In this document: positions 19,187 through 26,994 of the stretch, piece by piece
Layout: the number at the start of each line of letters is the position of its first letter
Numbering within the stretch: the stretch's first letter is position 1
DNA from: an uncultured Acidimicrobiales bacterium
GTDB taxonomy: Bacteria > Actinomycetota > Acidimicrobiia > Acidimicrobiales > SHLQ01
NCBI GenBank assembly: GCA_938084885.1
Contig: CALKGG010000028.1
Location: 1-64,000 of the forward strand
Length of the DNA: 64,000 bases
Reading direction: 5' to 3'
The notes under the pieces: generated by a model
The model's database searches: none
What the model was told of the DNA's origin: nothing
Seen by the model: the letters and a program-made list of their open reading frames with translations, nothing else
Program-made: the position numbers and the translations under genes

Positions 19187-20103
19187 TGGTCGACATGTCG
19201 ACACGGGTCGGGAACGTGCTGCTTCCAAACCCCGTCATGACCGCGTCTGGCACCGCAGGCCACGGCAGCGAGCTCGGCCGGTATGTGCCCCTCGATTCGC
19301 TCGGGGCGCTCGTAGTCAAGTCGTTGTCGATCATGGAATGGGAAGGCAATCCTGGACCTCGCGTCGTCCAGCTTCCGGGCGCCATGATGAATAGTGTCGG
19401 GCTTCAAGGGCCGGGCGTTGCCGGATGGATTGCCGATGAGCTGCCCGCACTGCGAGCGTCGGGGGCGCGAATCGTCGCCAGCATCTGGGGTCGCACGGTC
19501 GAGGAATACCGTCAGGCCGCCGAAGCGCTGGTTCCCGTCCAAGACGACCTGATCGCCGTCGAGATCAACGTGTCATGTCCCAACATCGAAGACCGGCGCA
19601 AGATGTTCGCCCATAGTTGCGAGAGCGCAGCGACGGTTATTTTGGCAACGAACGCACTCGACGTTCCGCGTTGGGCAAAGCTCAGCCCGAATGTCTCCGA
19701 TATTGCCGAGATCGCCGGTGCTGCTGGCGAGGCCGGAGCCGCCGCGGTAACACTCACGAATACGCTGCTGGGGCTCGTACTCGACCCAGCGACTGGTCAG
19801 CCCGTGCTCGGCGGGGGAGGCGGCGGGGTCTCCGGGCCGGCAATGCGTCCGGTTGCACTTCGCGCCGTATTCGATGTGGCAGCGGCCTATCCAGAGCTTC
19901 CAATCGTTGGGGTTGGGGGTATCGCAGACGCCGAAGATGCCGTGCAGTACCTTCGAGCCGGAGCGAGTGCGGTACAGGTCGGAACAGCGACGTTTGCTGA
20001 TCCCCGATCCACCGCACGAGTCACCAAAGCACTCGAGACATGGTGCAACAAGGCCAGGGTTCCTCGCGTTGCCGATCTGATCGGTACCGCGCACTCCCGC
20101 TGA
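19186..20103 (+). CDS. pyrD: dihydroorotate dehydrogenase, class 1B-type catalytic subunit
   Basis: FMN enzyme oxidising dihydroorotate to orotate. The 305 residues look like class 1B: a Cys base in NVSCPN near residue 129, MNSVGLQGPGV near 66, LSPNVSDIAEIA near 162 and VGVGGIADAEDA near 242. There is no membrane anchor domain. Class 1B enzymes normally pair with the iron-sulfur/FAD subunit PyrK and use NAD. No pyrK is adjacent or elsewhere in the window, and mycobacteria use class 2, so the electron acceptor here is open. The start overlaps the carB stop (TAATG). Confidence 0.93.
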   Translation: MVDMSTRVGNVLLPNPVMTASGTAGHGSELGRYVPLDSLGALVVKSLSIMEWEGNPGPRVVQLPGAMMNSVGLQGPGVAGWIADELPALRASGARIVASIWGRTVEEYRQAAEALVPVQDDLIAVEINVSCPNIEDRRKMFAHSCESAATVILATNALDVPRWAKLSPNVSDIAEIAGAAGEAGAAAVTLTNTLLGLVLDPATGQPVLGGGGGGVSGPAMRPVALRAVFDVAAAYPELPIVGVGGIADAEDAVQYLRAGASAVQVGTATFADPRSTARVTKALETWCNKARVPRVADLIGTAHSR

Positions 20104-20154
20104 CTTCGATCGCCACAACCGCAACATCTGAGAATCACAGAGGATCACATCATC

Positions 20155-20859
20155 ATGGAAAGCATGGACACCGTAGACATCGAACTTCGCAGCAAGTTGT
20201 GTGTCGCCCTCGACGTCGACGACATGGTCGAAGCAGTCCGCATCGCACGCGAATTATCGCCGTGGTTCGGCGTTGCCAAAGTTGGGCTCGAACTGTTCAC
20301 CGCCGCAGGAACCGACGCCATTGGCATCCTGACCGGCCTCGGATACGACGTCTTCCTCGACCTCAAGATGTACGACATTCCAACAACGGTCGAGAAGGCC
20401 TCTCGTGTGCTTGGTGCACTCGGCGTTACGTATGCGACCTACCACGCGCAAGGCGGAATGGACGTGCTTGCGGCCGGTGCGAACGGTCTGCGCCAAGGTG
20501 CAGCCGACGCTGGTCTCGATGAGCCCGTTCCACTGGCCATCACTGTGCTCACGTCCGATGCGAACGCTCCCGAACACATCATGCCCGCACGTGTCCGCCT
20601 CGCCGTCGAAGCAGGCATGGGCGGTTTGGTGTGTGGACCAAACGATGTCAAGGAAGCAAAGCAGTACGCGCCTCGGCTGTTCGGTGTCACCCCGGGTATT
20701 CGCCCCGAGGGCGCCGATCACCACGACCAAGTTCGTGTGGCGACGCCAAAGGCCGCACTCGACAACGGATCGGACCTTCTCGTCATTGGCCGCGCCGTCA
20801 CCCTTGCCGAAGATCGTGCAGCTGCAGCGGAAGCAATCGTCAACAGCTGTTTAAGCTAG
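20155..20859 (+). CDS. pyrF: orotidine 5'-phosphate decarboxylase
   Basis: Last step of UMP synthesis. The 234 residues are of the E. coli/Bacillus type: LCVALDVDD near residue 15, the catalytic DLKMYDIPTTV near 64 with the charged D-K-D network, and GVTPGIRPEG near 183. Mycobacteria carry a longer, different type of PyrF, so this differs from that group. ATG 20155 and ATG 20164 are both possible starts. It lies 51 nt after pyrD and 4 nt before the mIHF gene, so the pyr and mihF-gmk units may be cotranscribed. pyrE is absent from the window. Confidence 0.94.
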   Translation: MESMDTVDIELRSKLCVALDVDDMVEAVRIARELSPWFGVAKVGLELFTAAGTDAIGILTGLGYDVFLDLKMYDIPTTVEKASRVLGALGVTYATYHAQGGMDVLAAGANGLRQGAADAGLDEPVPLAITVLTSDANAPEHIMPARVRLAVEAGMGGLVCGPNDVKEAKQYAPRLFGVTPGIRPEGADHHDQVRVATPKAALDNGSDLLVIGRAVTLAEDRAAAAEAIVNSCLS

Positions 20860-20863
20860 GACC

Positions 20864-21175
20864 ATGTTCGATAGTGCTGCATACGACGACCTGTTCGCTT
20901 CGATCGACGAGGTGAAAGCGCACCGTGCGGCCTTCGTCAGCGAACTCAAAACCGGTTCGGTGGTGCTCGCCGAGGTGTTCGCGAGGGCGAGCGTCGATCC
21001 GGTGCTTTCGGCAATGAAGGTGCTTCCCGCTATCGAAGCGCTACCCGAGACAGGCAAAGTGTCGACTCGACGGGCCTTTGGCGAGCTCGGCATCGACGAA
21101 GCAGCCCTCATTTCGGACGTGCCAGCCACGGCCATCGATGCCTTACCAAGCGCAATTGTGCGGCACGCGCTGTAA
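20864..21175 (+). CDS. mihF: integration host factor, actinobacterial type (mIHF)
   Basis: Small nucleoid-associated DNA-bending protein specific to actinobacteria. The 103 residues share the mIHF core: a helix rich in Ala/Arg (VKAHRAAFVSELKTGS), then VLAEVFARASVDPVL, and the conserved KVLPAIEALPETGKVSTRRAF with a helix-hairpin-helix-like element. Position directly before gmk and rpoZ is the same as in Mycobacterium and Streptomyces, which supports the call. AGGA overlaps the pyrF stop just before ATG 20864. The stop overlaps the gmk ATG (TAATG). Confidence 0.87.
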   Translation: MFDSAAYDDLFASIDEVKAHRAAFVSELKTGSVVLAEVFARASVDPVLSAMKVLPAIEALPETGKVSTRRAFGELGIDEAALISDVPATAIDALPSAIVRHAL

Positions 21176-21729
21176 TGGCTGGTCACATCATCGTCGTTTC
21201 CGGTCCAGGTGGGGTTGGCAAAGGCACGGTCGTCTCTCAACTGCTCCTCGACAACGCCGAGCTCGCGGTTTCGCGATCGTGGACAACCCGAGATCAGCGC
21301 CCCGGCGAAGCCGATGATGCCTACACGTTCGTGTCCGAGGACGCCTTCGAGTCAGCGATTGATGCCGGCGAGTTTCTCGAGTGGGACCACCATTTCGGGA
21401 ACTATTACGGGTCGCCGGTTCCTGCCGCTAACGATGCACGCGACCTCATCTTGGAGATCGACGTCAACGGTGCTCGCCAGATTCACGAAAACGGCCACGC
21501 CGCCCTCTACATCTTCATCGACACACCGTCGCTCGAGATCCAACGAGAACGGCTTTCGGGCCGCGGCGACCCACCCGAGAAGGTCGACGAACGTATGGCT
21601 GGGGGAGCCGTCGAGCGAGAACTTGCGTCAGAACTTCCCTATGTGCACGTTGCGAACGATGACGTTGCCCGTTGTGCCGCCGAAATTGCCTCGATCATTG
21701 CTGACTACCGTGACTCACGTTCAGTCTGA
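21175..21729 (+). CDS. gmk: guanylate kinase
   Basis: Phosphorylates GMP to GDP. The 184 residues contain the P-loop GPGGVGKGT near residue 10, the GMP-binding SRSWTTRDQRPGE near 33, and LEWDHHFGNYYGS near 65. The usual loop is GPSGVGKST; the Ser-to-Gly and Ser/Thr changes keep the Lys and final Thr, so activity is expected. It overlaps the mIHF stop by 1 nt and sits before rpoZ, the usual actinobacterial order. Confidence 0.95.
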   Translation: MAGHIIVVSGPGGVGKGTVVSQLLLDNAELAVSRSWTTRDQRPGEADDAYTFVSEDAFESAIDAGEFLEWDHHFGNYYGSPVPAANDARDLILEIDVNGARQIHENGHAALYIFIDTPSLEIQRERLSGRGDPPEKVDERMAGGAVERELASELPYVHVANDDVARCAAEIASIIADYRDSRSV

Positions 21730-21798
21730 ACGCTGGTATCCTCAGCTGCGCTAGTGCTGTTCGTTTGACAGTGCCCGTTACCCCTTCAGGAGTCAGCC

Positions 21799-22125
21799 AT
21801 GAGTGACAACGCATCGATGATCGAGCCACAGGTCGAAACACTGCTCGACGCGGCCGGATCAAAGTTTCGCCTCGTGACCCTCGGAGCCCGTCGCGCTCGC
21901 CAGATCAACGCCTATTTCGGACAGCTCGGTGAAGGTCTTGGTTCGAGCGTTCCACCGCAGGTGACCTCGACTGCGCGCAAGCCGCTGTCGATCGCCTTCG
22001 AAGAGATCGCAGCCGAAAAGATTGTTCCTGTCGAACGCGATTTCGAAGCCGAAGCGCTCGCCGAAGCTCAAGCAAAGGCCGACGCCGAGGCCCTCGCAGC
22101 AGAACTCGCTAAGCAAAGCGACTGA
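21799..22125 (+). CDS. rpoZ: RNA polymerase omega subunit
   Basis: Small assembly subunit of RNA polymerase. The 108 residues contain the omega core (KFRLVTLGARRARQINAYF near residue 22 and RKPLSIAFEEIAAEKI near 59), followed by an Ala/Glu-rich helical tail. AGGAGT stands 6 nt before ATG 21799. A TATCCT sequence at 21737-21742, inside the 69-nt gap after gmk, could be a -10 for a separate promoter, but no good -35 accompanies it. Confidence 0.93.
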   Translation: MSDNASMIEPQVETLLDAAGSKFRLVTLGARRARQINAYFGQLGEGLGSSVPPQVTSTARKPLSIAFEEIAAEKIVPVERDFEAEALAEAQAKADAEALAAELAKQSD

Positions 22126-22133
22126 TCCGTTCC

Positions 22134-23333
22134 GTGGCCGCGCTTGATGGTGCCCGGGTAGTCCTCGGCGTCACGGGCGGGATCGCGGCCTACAAGGCCG
22201 TCGAGGTCAGCCGTCGACTCGTCGACGCTGGAGCACACGTCATTCCGGTACTGACCGAGGGTGCCGAGCATTTCGTTGGACGCACGACCTTTGATGCGCT
22301 CGCATCAGAAAAAGTGCAGACGAGCCTGTGGGATGAGCAGAGTCCAATTCCGCACACGTTGCTCGGTCAAAGCGCCGACCTGATTGTGGTGGCACCAGCC
22401 ACCGCCAGGCTGCTGTCGGACTACCGAACCGGACGATCGGCCGACCTGCTCACCACGACGCTCATCGCAACGGCCGCACCGGTCCTTCTCGCACCGGCAA
22501 TGCACACCGAAATGTGGGAGCATCCCGCCGTGCAAGAGAACCTCGATGTTCTTGCGAGCCGTGGTGTGCACATCGTGCCCGCCGAACCGGGCCGCCTCGC
22601 CGGTGGCGACATTGGCTTTGGACGCCTCGCAGCTCCGCGAACAATCGTGGCCCACGCCGAACGGGTGCTCGCCGGAGGAGACTTATTGGATCGTCACGTC
22701 GTCGTCACTGCCGGTGGCACGTCCGAACCCATCGACGCTGTTCGCGTGATCTCGAACCGGTCGACGGGCAAGCAGGGCTATGCCCTGGCCGAAGCGGCCT
22801 GGGCTCGTGGCGCCAACGTCACGCTCATCAGCACCGTCGACCGTGAAGCGCCGGTCGGCGTTACTGTGGTGCCGGTCGAAACAGCCGCCGACATGCAGCG
22901 GGCGGTCATGGCCGTCGACGACGCCGACGTCATCATCATGGCCGCGGCCGTGGCCGACTTCAGGCCGAAGGACCCGGCTGCGGTGAAGATCAAGAAGGAC
23001 GGCGATGCCGTGCCCGAGATCGAGCTCGAAAAGACCCACGATTTCCTTGTCGACTTGGGCAACAACAAGCCAACTGGGCAGGTGCTCGTTGGGTTCGCAG
23101 CCGAGACCGACAACCTCATCGACAACGCAAAAGGCAAGCTCGCTCGCAAAAAGCTCGACCTGATCGTCGCAAATGATGTCTCGGCCCCCGACGTCGGCTT
23201 TGCTCACGACACAAACCAAGTGACGATCCTGATTAGCGATGGCAGTCAAATTGAGGTACCACTGAACTCGAAACGGGTGATCGCTGACGCGATCTTCGAT
23301 GCTGTCGTCCGGGTTCAAACAACCCTCCCGTAA
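22134..23333 (+). CDS. coaBC: bifunctional phosphopantothenoylcysteine decarboxylase / phosphopantothenate-cysteine ligase
   Basis: Two steps of coenzyme A synthesis from phosphopantothenate. Residues 1-180 form the FMN-dependent CoaC part with the active-site His in IPHTLLG near 73 and PAMHTEMW near 121 (His replaces Asn of the E. coli motif, as in other actinobacteria). Residues 185-399 form CoaB, with VTAGGTSEPIDAVR near 192, AAAVADFRP and the KIKKDG segment near 281. GTG 22134 is 8 nt after rpoZ. Length 399 is typical. Confidence 0.95.
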   Translation: MAALDGARVVLGVTGGIAAYKAVEVSRRLVDAGAHVIPVLTEGAEHFVGRTTFDALASEKVQTSLWDEQSPIPHTLLGQSADLIVVAPATARLLSDYRTGRSADLLTTTLIATAAPVLLAPAMHTEMWEHPAVQENLDVLASRGVHIVPAEPGRLAGGDIGFGRLAAPRTIVAHAERVLAGGDLLDRHVVVTAGGTSEPIDAVRVISNRSTGKQGYALAEAAWARGANVTLISTVDREAPVGVTVVPVETAADMQRAVMAVDDADVIIMAAAVADFRPKDPAAVKIKKDGDAVPEIELEKTHDFLVDLGNNKPTGQVLVGFAAETDNLIDNAKGKLARKKLDLIVANDVSAPDVGFAHDTNQVTILISDGSQIEVPLNSKRVIADAIFDAVVRVQTTLP

Positions 23334-23360
23334 TCGATATATGACAACGGTGCGTCCCTC

Positions 23361-23366
23361 TAGAAT
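23361..23366 (+). promoter_or_regulatory. -10 box upstream of metK
   Basis: TAGAAT at 23361-23366 is one mismatch from TATAAT and lies in the 76-nt gap before metK. A possible -35 (ATGACA, 23341) is only 14 nt away, so the assignment rests on the -10. The predicted leader is about 37 nt and carries AAAGG before the GTG. It is too short for a SAM riboswitch. Confidence 0.4.
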
Positions 23367-23409
23367 GAGGGCCGCGCTTGCAGCAACGATCAGCCAGAAA
23401 AGGTAACCC

Positions 23410-24606
23410 GTGCCAGAGAACTTCAGCTTTACGTCCGAGTCGGTGACCGAAGGTCATCCCGACAAGATGTCGGATCAGATTTCCGACGCCATCCTCGATG
23501 CGTTTCTCGAGCAGGATCCGCTCGCGCGTGTTGCCTGCGAGACGCTAGTGACCACTGGCCTTGCAATGGTCGCGGGCGAGATTACGACAAGCGGCGATTA
23601 TGTCGACATTCCGTCTATTGTTCGCAAGACCATCAACGGCATTGGATATGACCGCGAGTCGTTCGGTTTTGATGGCAATACCTGCGGCGTGATGGTTGCG
23701 ATCGATGAACAGTCTGTCGACATTGCTCAAGGCGTTGACGATTCCGAAGAAACTCGTGGCGGCAGCGCCGAGGACGACCTCGACAAGCAGGGCGCTGGCG
23801 ACCAGGGCATGATGTTTGGTTACGCAAGTGACGAGACCGATGTCCTCATGCCAATGCCCATTCACGTCGCGCATCGCATGGCCGAGCAACTCGCTGCGGT
23901 CCGCAAGAGCGGCAAGGTGCCCTACCTTCGCCCCGATGGCAAGACGCAGGTGACCTTCGAGTACGAGAACAACGTTCCCGTTCGCCTGAGCACCGTGTTG
24001 GTGTCAACCCAGCACAACGACGGCATCGACCGTGATTCGATGATCCGGCCTGACCTCATCGAGAACGTGATCAAGCCTGTGATCCCCGAGCAGTTTCGGG
24101 ACGACGACTACGAGGTGCACGTCAACCCGACCGGTCGTTTCGTGATCGGTGGACCCGTTGGCGATGCTGGCCTTACCGGCCGCAAGATCATCGTCGACAC
24201 CTACGGCGGCATGGGTCGTCACGGTGGCGGTGCGTTCTCGGGCAAGGATCCTTCGAAGGTCGACCGTTCCGCTGCGTACGCCACCCGTTGGGTTGCAAAG
24301 AACGTGGTTGCATCGGGTGCGGCAAAGCGGTGTGAGGTGCAGGTTGCGTATGCGATCGGCATGGCTCGCCCAATGTCGGTGCTCGTCGAAACGTTCGGTA
24401 CTGAAACTGTCGATCCAGCCGCGATTGCTGATGCGGTCAACGAGGTGTTCGACCTGCGTCCTGGGGCAATTCTTCGGGACCTCGATCTGCGTCGTCCCGT
24501 TTACGGGCCAACAGCGGCATACGGTCACTTCGGCCGCAGCGGCGACGGCTTCACCTGGGAAAACACCGACCGCGCCGCCGACCTCAAGTCCGCCCTAGGC
24601 CTCTAA
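23410..24606 (+). CDS. metK: S-adenosylmethionine synthetase
   Basis: Makes SAM from methionine and ATP. The 398 residues are full length, with GHPDK near residue 14, [12 protein letters not shown] near 132 and the phosphate-binding [16 protein letters not shown] near 275. It starts at GTG 23410 behind AAAGG. Position after coaBC and before priA is conserved. Downstream lies the cluster of three palindromes, which may end its transcript. Confidence 0.97.
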   Translation: MPENFSFTSESVTEGHPDKMSDQISDAILDAFLEQDPLARVACETLVTTGLAMVAGEITTSGDYVDIPSIVRKTINGIGYDRESFGFDGNTCGVMVAIDEQSVDIAQGVDDSEETRGGSAEDDLDKQGAGDQGMMFGYASDETDVLMPMPIHVAHRMAEQLAAVRKSGKVPYLRPDGKTQVTFEYENNVPVRLSTVLVSTQHNDGIDRDSMIRPDLIENVIKPVIPEQFRDDDYEVHVNPTGRFVIGGPVGDAGLTGRKIIVDTYGGMGRHGGGAFSGKDPSKVDRSAAYATRWVAKNVVASGAAKRCEVQVAYAIGMARPMSVLVETFGTETVDPAAIADAVNEVFDLRPGAILRDLDLRRPVYGPTAAYGHFGRSGDGFTWENTDRAADLKSALGL

Positions 24607-24645
24607 TCCCTACGGTGGCGCCTCATGCCCCACCGCGATCCACCG

Positions 24646-24666
24646 ATTTGGGGTCAGACCCCAAAT
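24646..24666. repeat. palindromic repeat, copy 1
   Basis: A perfect inverted repeat with 10-bp arms around one central base; core TTTGGGGTCAGACCCCAAA. It is followed by CCACCGGTAGCAGCCCAG. The 43 bp at 24647-24689 are repeated exactly at 24704-24746 (copy 2). Confidence 0.93.
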
Positions 24667-24702
24667 CCACCGGTAGCAGCCCAGATCGTCAACTTTGAAC
24701 CC

Positions 24703-24723
24703 TTTTGGGGTCAGACCCCAAAT
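24703..24723. repeat. palindromic repeat, copy 2
   Basis: Same core as copy 1, starting 57 bp later, with the same CCACCGGTAGC flank. With copy 1 it forms a direct repeat of 43 bp. The hairpin would be strong in RNA or single-stranded DNA; only a short T run precedes it and none follows. Confidence 0.93.
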
Positions 24724-24802
24724 CCACCGGTAGCAGCCCAGATCGTTGACGTTGCTGCCGCGAAGTGAGGGTTTCGGCGAGGAAACTCTGGCTTACCGGC
24801 AC

Positions 24803-24823
24803 ATTTGGGGTCTGACCCCAAAT
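24803..24823. repeat. palindromic repeat, copy 3
   Basis: The core is TTTGGGGTCTGACCCCAAA, the exact reverse complement of copies 1 and 2 (central T instead of A). It is bordered on both sides by ACCGG motifs (TTACCGGC left, CTACCGGTAGC right). The 278-bp gap 24607-24884 between metK and priA holds these three repeats and the priA promoter, and no gene that I can support. Confidence 0.93.
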
Positions 24824-24851
24824 CTACCGGTAGCGGGTGGTGGCCAGATTC

Positions 24852-24884
24852 TTGACTGTCGGGGATGGCCGCTAGGTTCTTGCC
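24852..24884 (+). promoter_or_regulatory. priA promoter (leaderless type)
   Basis: TTGACT (24852-24857) and TAGGTT (24873-24878) are separated by 15 nt. The -10 box ends six bases before the priA GTG at 24885. No ribosome binding site is present, which fits transcription starting at the start codon. Confidence 0.6.
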
Positions 24885-26678
24885 GTGACCGAACGGCTTC
24901 CTGGGTTTGAAACTGCGGGTGGAGCGCAGTTTTCGCGCCCGGAAGGCCGGTTGGTTTCGGTGCAACCCGACATCACCTCGGTCTCCCGTTCGTTCACCTA
25001 CGAGATTCCCAAAGCGTGGGAAGACGATGGCCGCGCCGACCAGGTCGCCGTTGGCTCGATGGTACGCGTTGACTTCAGCGGCCGTCGTACCGCTGGCTGG
25101 GTGACCGCAGTCGATGTTCCACACGACCCCTCGGTCGAGGTTCGTTCGCTGTCGAAGTGGTCGAGCGTTGGACCGCCAGCGCACGTCATCGACCTTGCGG
25201 AGTGGGCGGCGTGGCGATGGGCGGGGCGCCTCGCTCACTTCTTGCGGGCAGCGTCGCCTCCGAAAATGGTCCCGATGGTGCGCCACGCACCTCCACCGGC
25301 CGACGTCGACGTTGAAGAGGCGTACCGGTCAACATTTATTGAGGGCGTCACCACTGTTCGGACAAACCCCACCGACACCGGACTAGGGCTCGCACTGGCG
25401 GCAACGGCGAAGGGGCGAGCACTCATTCTGGTCCCGACGATTTCATGGCGACGCCGCCTTGCTCGCCAACTGCGAGATGCCGGAGTCGGAGTCGCCGAAT
25501 ACGACGACCAATGGGAACGCTCGGCATCTGGCGCAGTCACGATCGGCACTCGAATCGCCGCGTTCTCTCCAATGCCAGAGCTCGACGCGGTGCTCGTGCT
25601 CGACGAGCACGACTCGGCCTACAAGTCTGAACGCACACCGAGTTGGAACGGCCGGGATGTTGCGGTCGAACGAGCACGCCGCTCCGGGGCGCCCTGCGTA
25701 CTGGCATCGCCGTCGCCGTCGCTCGAGGGGCTTCGTGCGGGAAATCGTTCGCTGGTGCCCGGTAAAGCCGCATCACGGGCAGCCTGGCCACACGTCAAGG
25801 TCATCAACCTTCGCATGCAGGACACGCCGGGACTGCTCACCGAGTCGATCGTCGACGTCATCAGGAGCCCAGGGCCGATTGCATGCGTCCTCAATCGCAA
25901 GGGACGAGCGCGCATGCTCGCCTGTGCCTATTGCGGGGCGCTCGCTGCCTGTGAAACGTGCGGTGGCTCGTTGGCTGAGACCGACGCGGGTGGCCTAATC
26001 TGTCGCCGAGATAGCACCACGCGGCCCAAGGTGTGTAGTGAGTGCAACGGGACCCACATGAAACACCTTCGTCCCGGCATCTCTCGACTTGCCGAGGACC
26101 TGGCAGTGTTGGCCAAGCGTGAGGTCACCGAAGTATCCGCCGATAGCGCTGGAGTCGATCTCTCGAGCAACGGCCTGTACATCGGGACCGAGGCCATCCT
26201 TCATCGCATGGACAAGGCCCGCGCAGTCGTCTTTCTCGATTTCGATCAAGAACTCGCAATGCCCCGATATCGAGCCGCAGAAGACGCCTTTGCGCTGTTG
26301 GCGCTCGCTGCCCGGCTGACCGGCCCGCGGGCCAATGGCGGCGAAATCTACATTCAGACTCGCCGACCCGACGATGTCGTGGTTCAGGCGGCGGCCCAAG
26401 GCGACCCTGGCAGCGTCGCCACGGCACAACGAGACGTCCGTCAGGTGTTTCAGCAGCCACCGTACGGCGCATGGGCGCTCGTGTCTGGTCCTGGCGCCCC
26501 GGAGTTCATCGACGACGCGCAGACGCGCTCGGGCGTCGACAGCGGTGTGCAGTTCCGCCGTCAAGACGATCGTTGGCGTGTCAGTGCGGCGACCCATGAT
26601 GTTTTACTCGATGTGCTGAACGCCACCATTCGTCCCGCCGAGCGGATTCGGATCGAGGTCGACCCGCTCGACATCTAG
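24885..26678 (+). CDS. priA: PriA-like primosomal protein N', helicase motifs lost
   Basis: Replication-restart factor homolog of 597 residues. The N-terminal DNA-binding region is recognisable (SFTYEIP then VGSMVRVDFSGRRTAGWV, about residues 38-70). The Walker A region reads EGVTTVRTNPTDTG with no GKT/GKS, and the DEEH box reads LDEHDSAYKSERTPSWNGRD, so ATP hydrolysis is unlikely. Zinc-binding cysteines remain (CAYC, CETC, then CSEC, about 347-387). This degenerate form is the rule in actinobacteria, where the protein is annotated as lacking helicase domains. Position after metK is conserved. Leaderless promoter upstream. Confidence 0.9.
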   Translation: MTERLPGFETAGGAQFSRPEGRLVSVQPDITSVSRSFTYEIPKAWEDDGRADQVAVGSMVRVDFSGRRTAGWVTAVDVPHDPSVEVRSLSKWSSVGPPAHVIDLAEWAAWRWAGRLAHFLRAASPPKMVPMVRHAPPPADVDVEEAYRSTFIEGVTTVRTNPTDTGLGLALAATAKGRALILVPTISWRRRLARQLRDAGVGVAEYDDQWERSASGAVTIGTRIAAFSPMPELDAVLVLDEHDSAYKSERTPSWNGRDVAVERARRSGAPCVLASPSPSLEGLRAGNRSLVPGKAASRAAWPHVKVINLRMQDTPGLLTESIVDVIRSPGPIACVLNRKGRARMLACAYCGALAACETCGGSLAETDAGGLICRRDSTTRPKVCSECNGTHMKHLRPGISRLAEDLAVLAKREVTEVSADSAGVDLSSNGLYIGTEAILHRMDKARAVVFLDFDQELAMPRYRAAEDAFALLALAARLTGPRANGGEIYIQTRRPDDVVVQAAAQGDPGSVATAQRDVRQVFQQPPYGAWALVSGPGAPEFIDDAQTRSGVDSGVQFRRQDDRWRVSAATHDVLLDVLNATIRPAERIRIEVDPLDI

Positions 26679-26691
26679 AAAATTTGGTGCG

Positions 26692-26931
26692 CTAGTCAGA
26701 AGCGGATTCGCCCTTGTCGCGAAAGCGAACCATCAACTGCGGGATTGCGACAGTAAAGACGCAGAAGAGTCCGACAACGATCACGATGATCAACAACGGC
26801 GCCAGATCGGGAAATAGAAGGTTCAAGACAACGAGCGATGCGCCGTATGGCAGGACCGACGTCGCGAACCATTTCCACGCTGGCTGCGATGATTGCGCAC
26901 GGATAGATTTGGGGATCTCCTTCGGGGCCAT
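26692..26931 (-). CDS. small two-helix membrane protein, unknown
   Basis: I do not recognise a family. From ATG 26931 (GGAAG just upstream) it has 79 residues; a GTG at 26964 would add 11. The sequence starts polar and basic, then has two likely membrane segments (about 20-38 and 41-63) and a charged Arg/Lys/Glu tail. It is convergent with priA, with 13 nt between the stops, and runs in the same direction as the YibE/F gene further along. Confidence 0.55.
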   Translation of the reverse strand: MAPKEIPKSIRAQSSQPAWKWFATSVLPYGASLVVLNLLFPDLAPLLIIVIVVGLFCVFTVAIPQLMVRFRDKGESASD

Positions 26932-26994
26932 GGCTTCCAGTATGGCAAAGAGCCGCAGTTGCACCCATGGGAGCAGCGGACGATAGCGCCCGAG

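Noticed and set aside
21765-21793. TTGACA upstream of rpoZ as a -35 box
   Set aside because: At normal spacing the -10 position would be AGGAGT, which is the ribosome binding site; no TANNNT there.
23334-23409. SAM riboswitch before metK
   Set aside because: The gap is 76 nt and the predicted leader only about 37 nt, too short for any known SAM riboswitch, and no core motif is visible.
24646-24723. Palindromes as a Rho-independent terminator of metK
   Set aside because: The stems are strong but no T run follows any copy; a terminator role cannot be excluded but is not supported by the usual pattern.
24646-24823. CRISPR array in the metK-priA gap
   Set aside because: Three palindromes with unequal spacing (36 and 79 nt between copies), one inverted, spacers partly repeated, and no cas genes; a REP-like cluster fits better.
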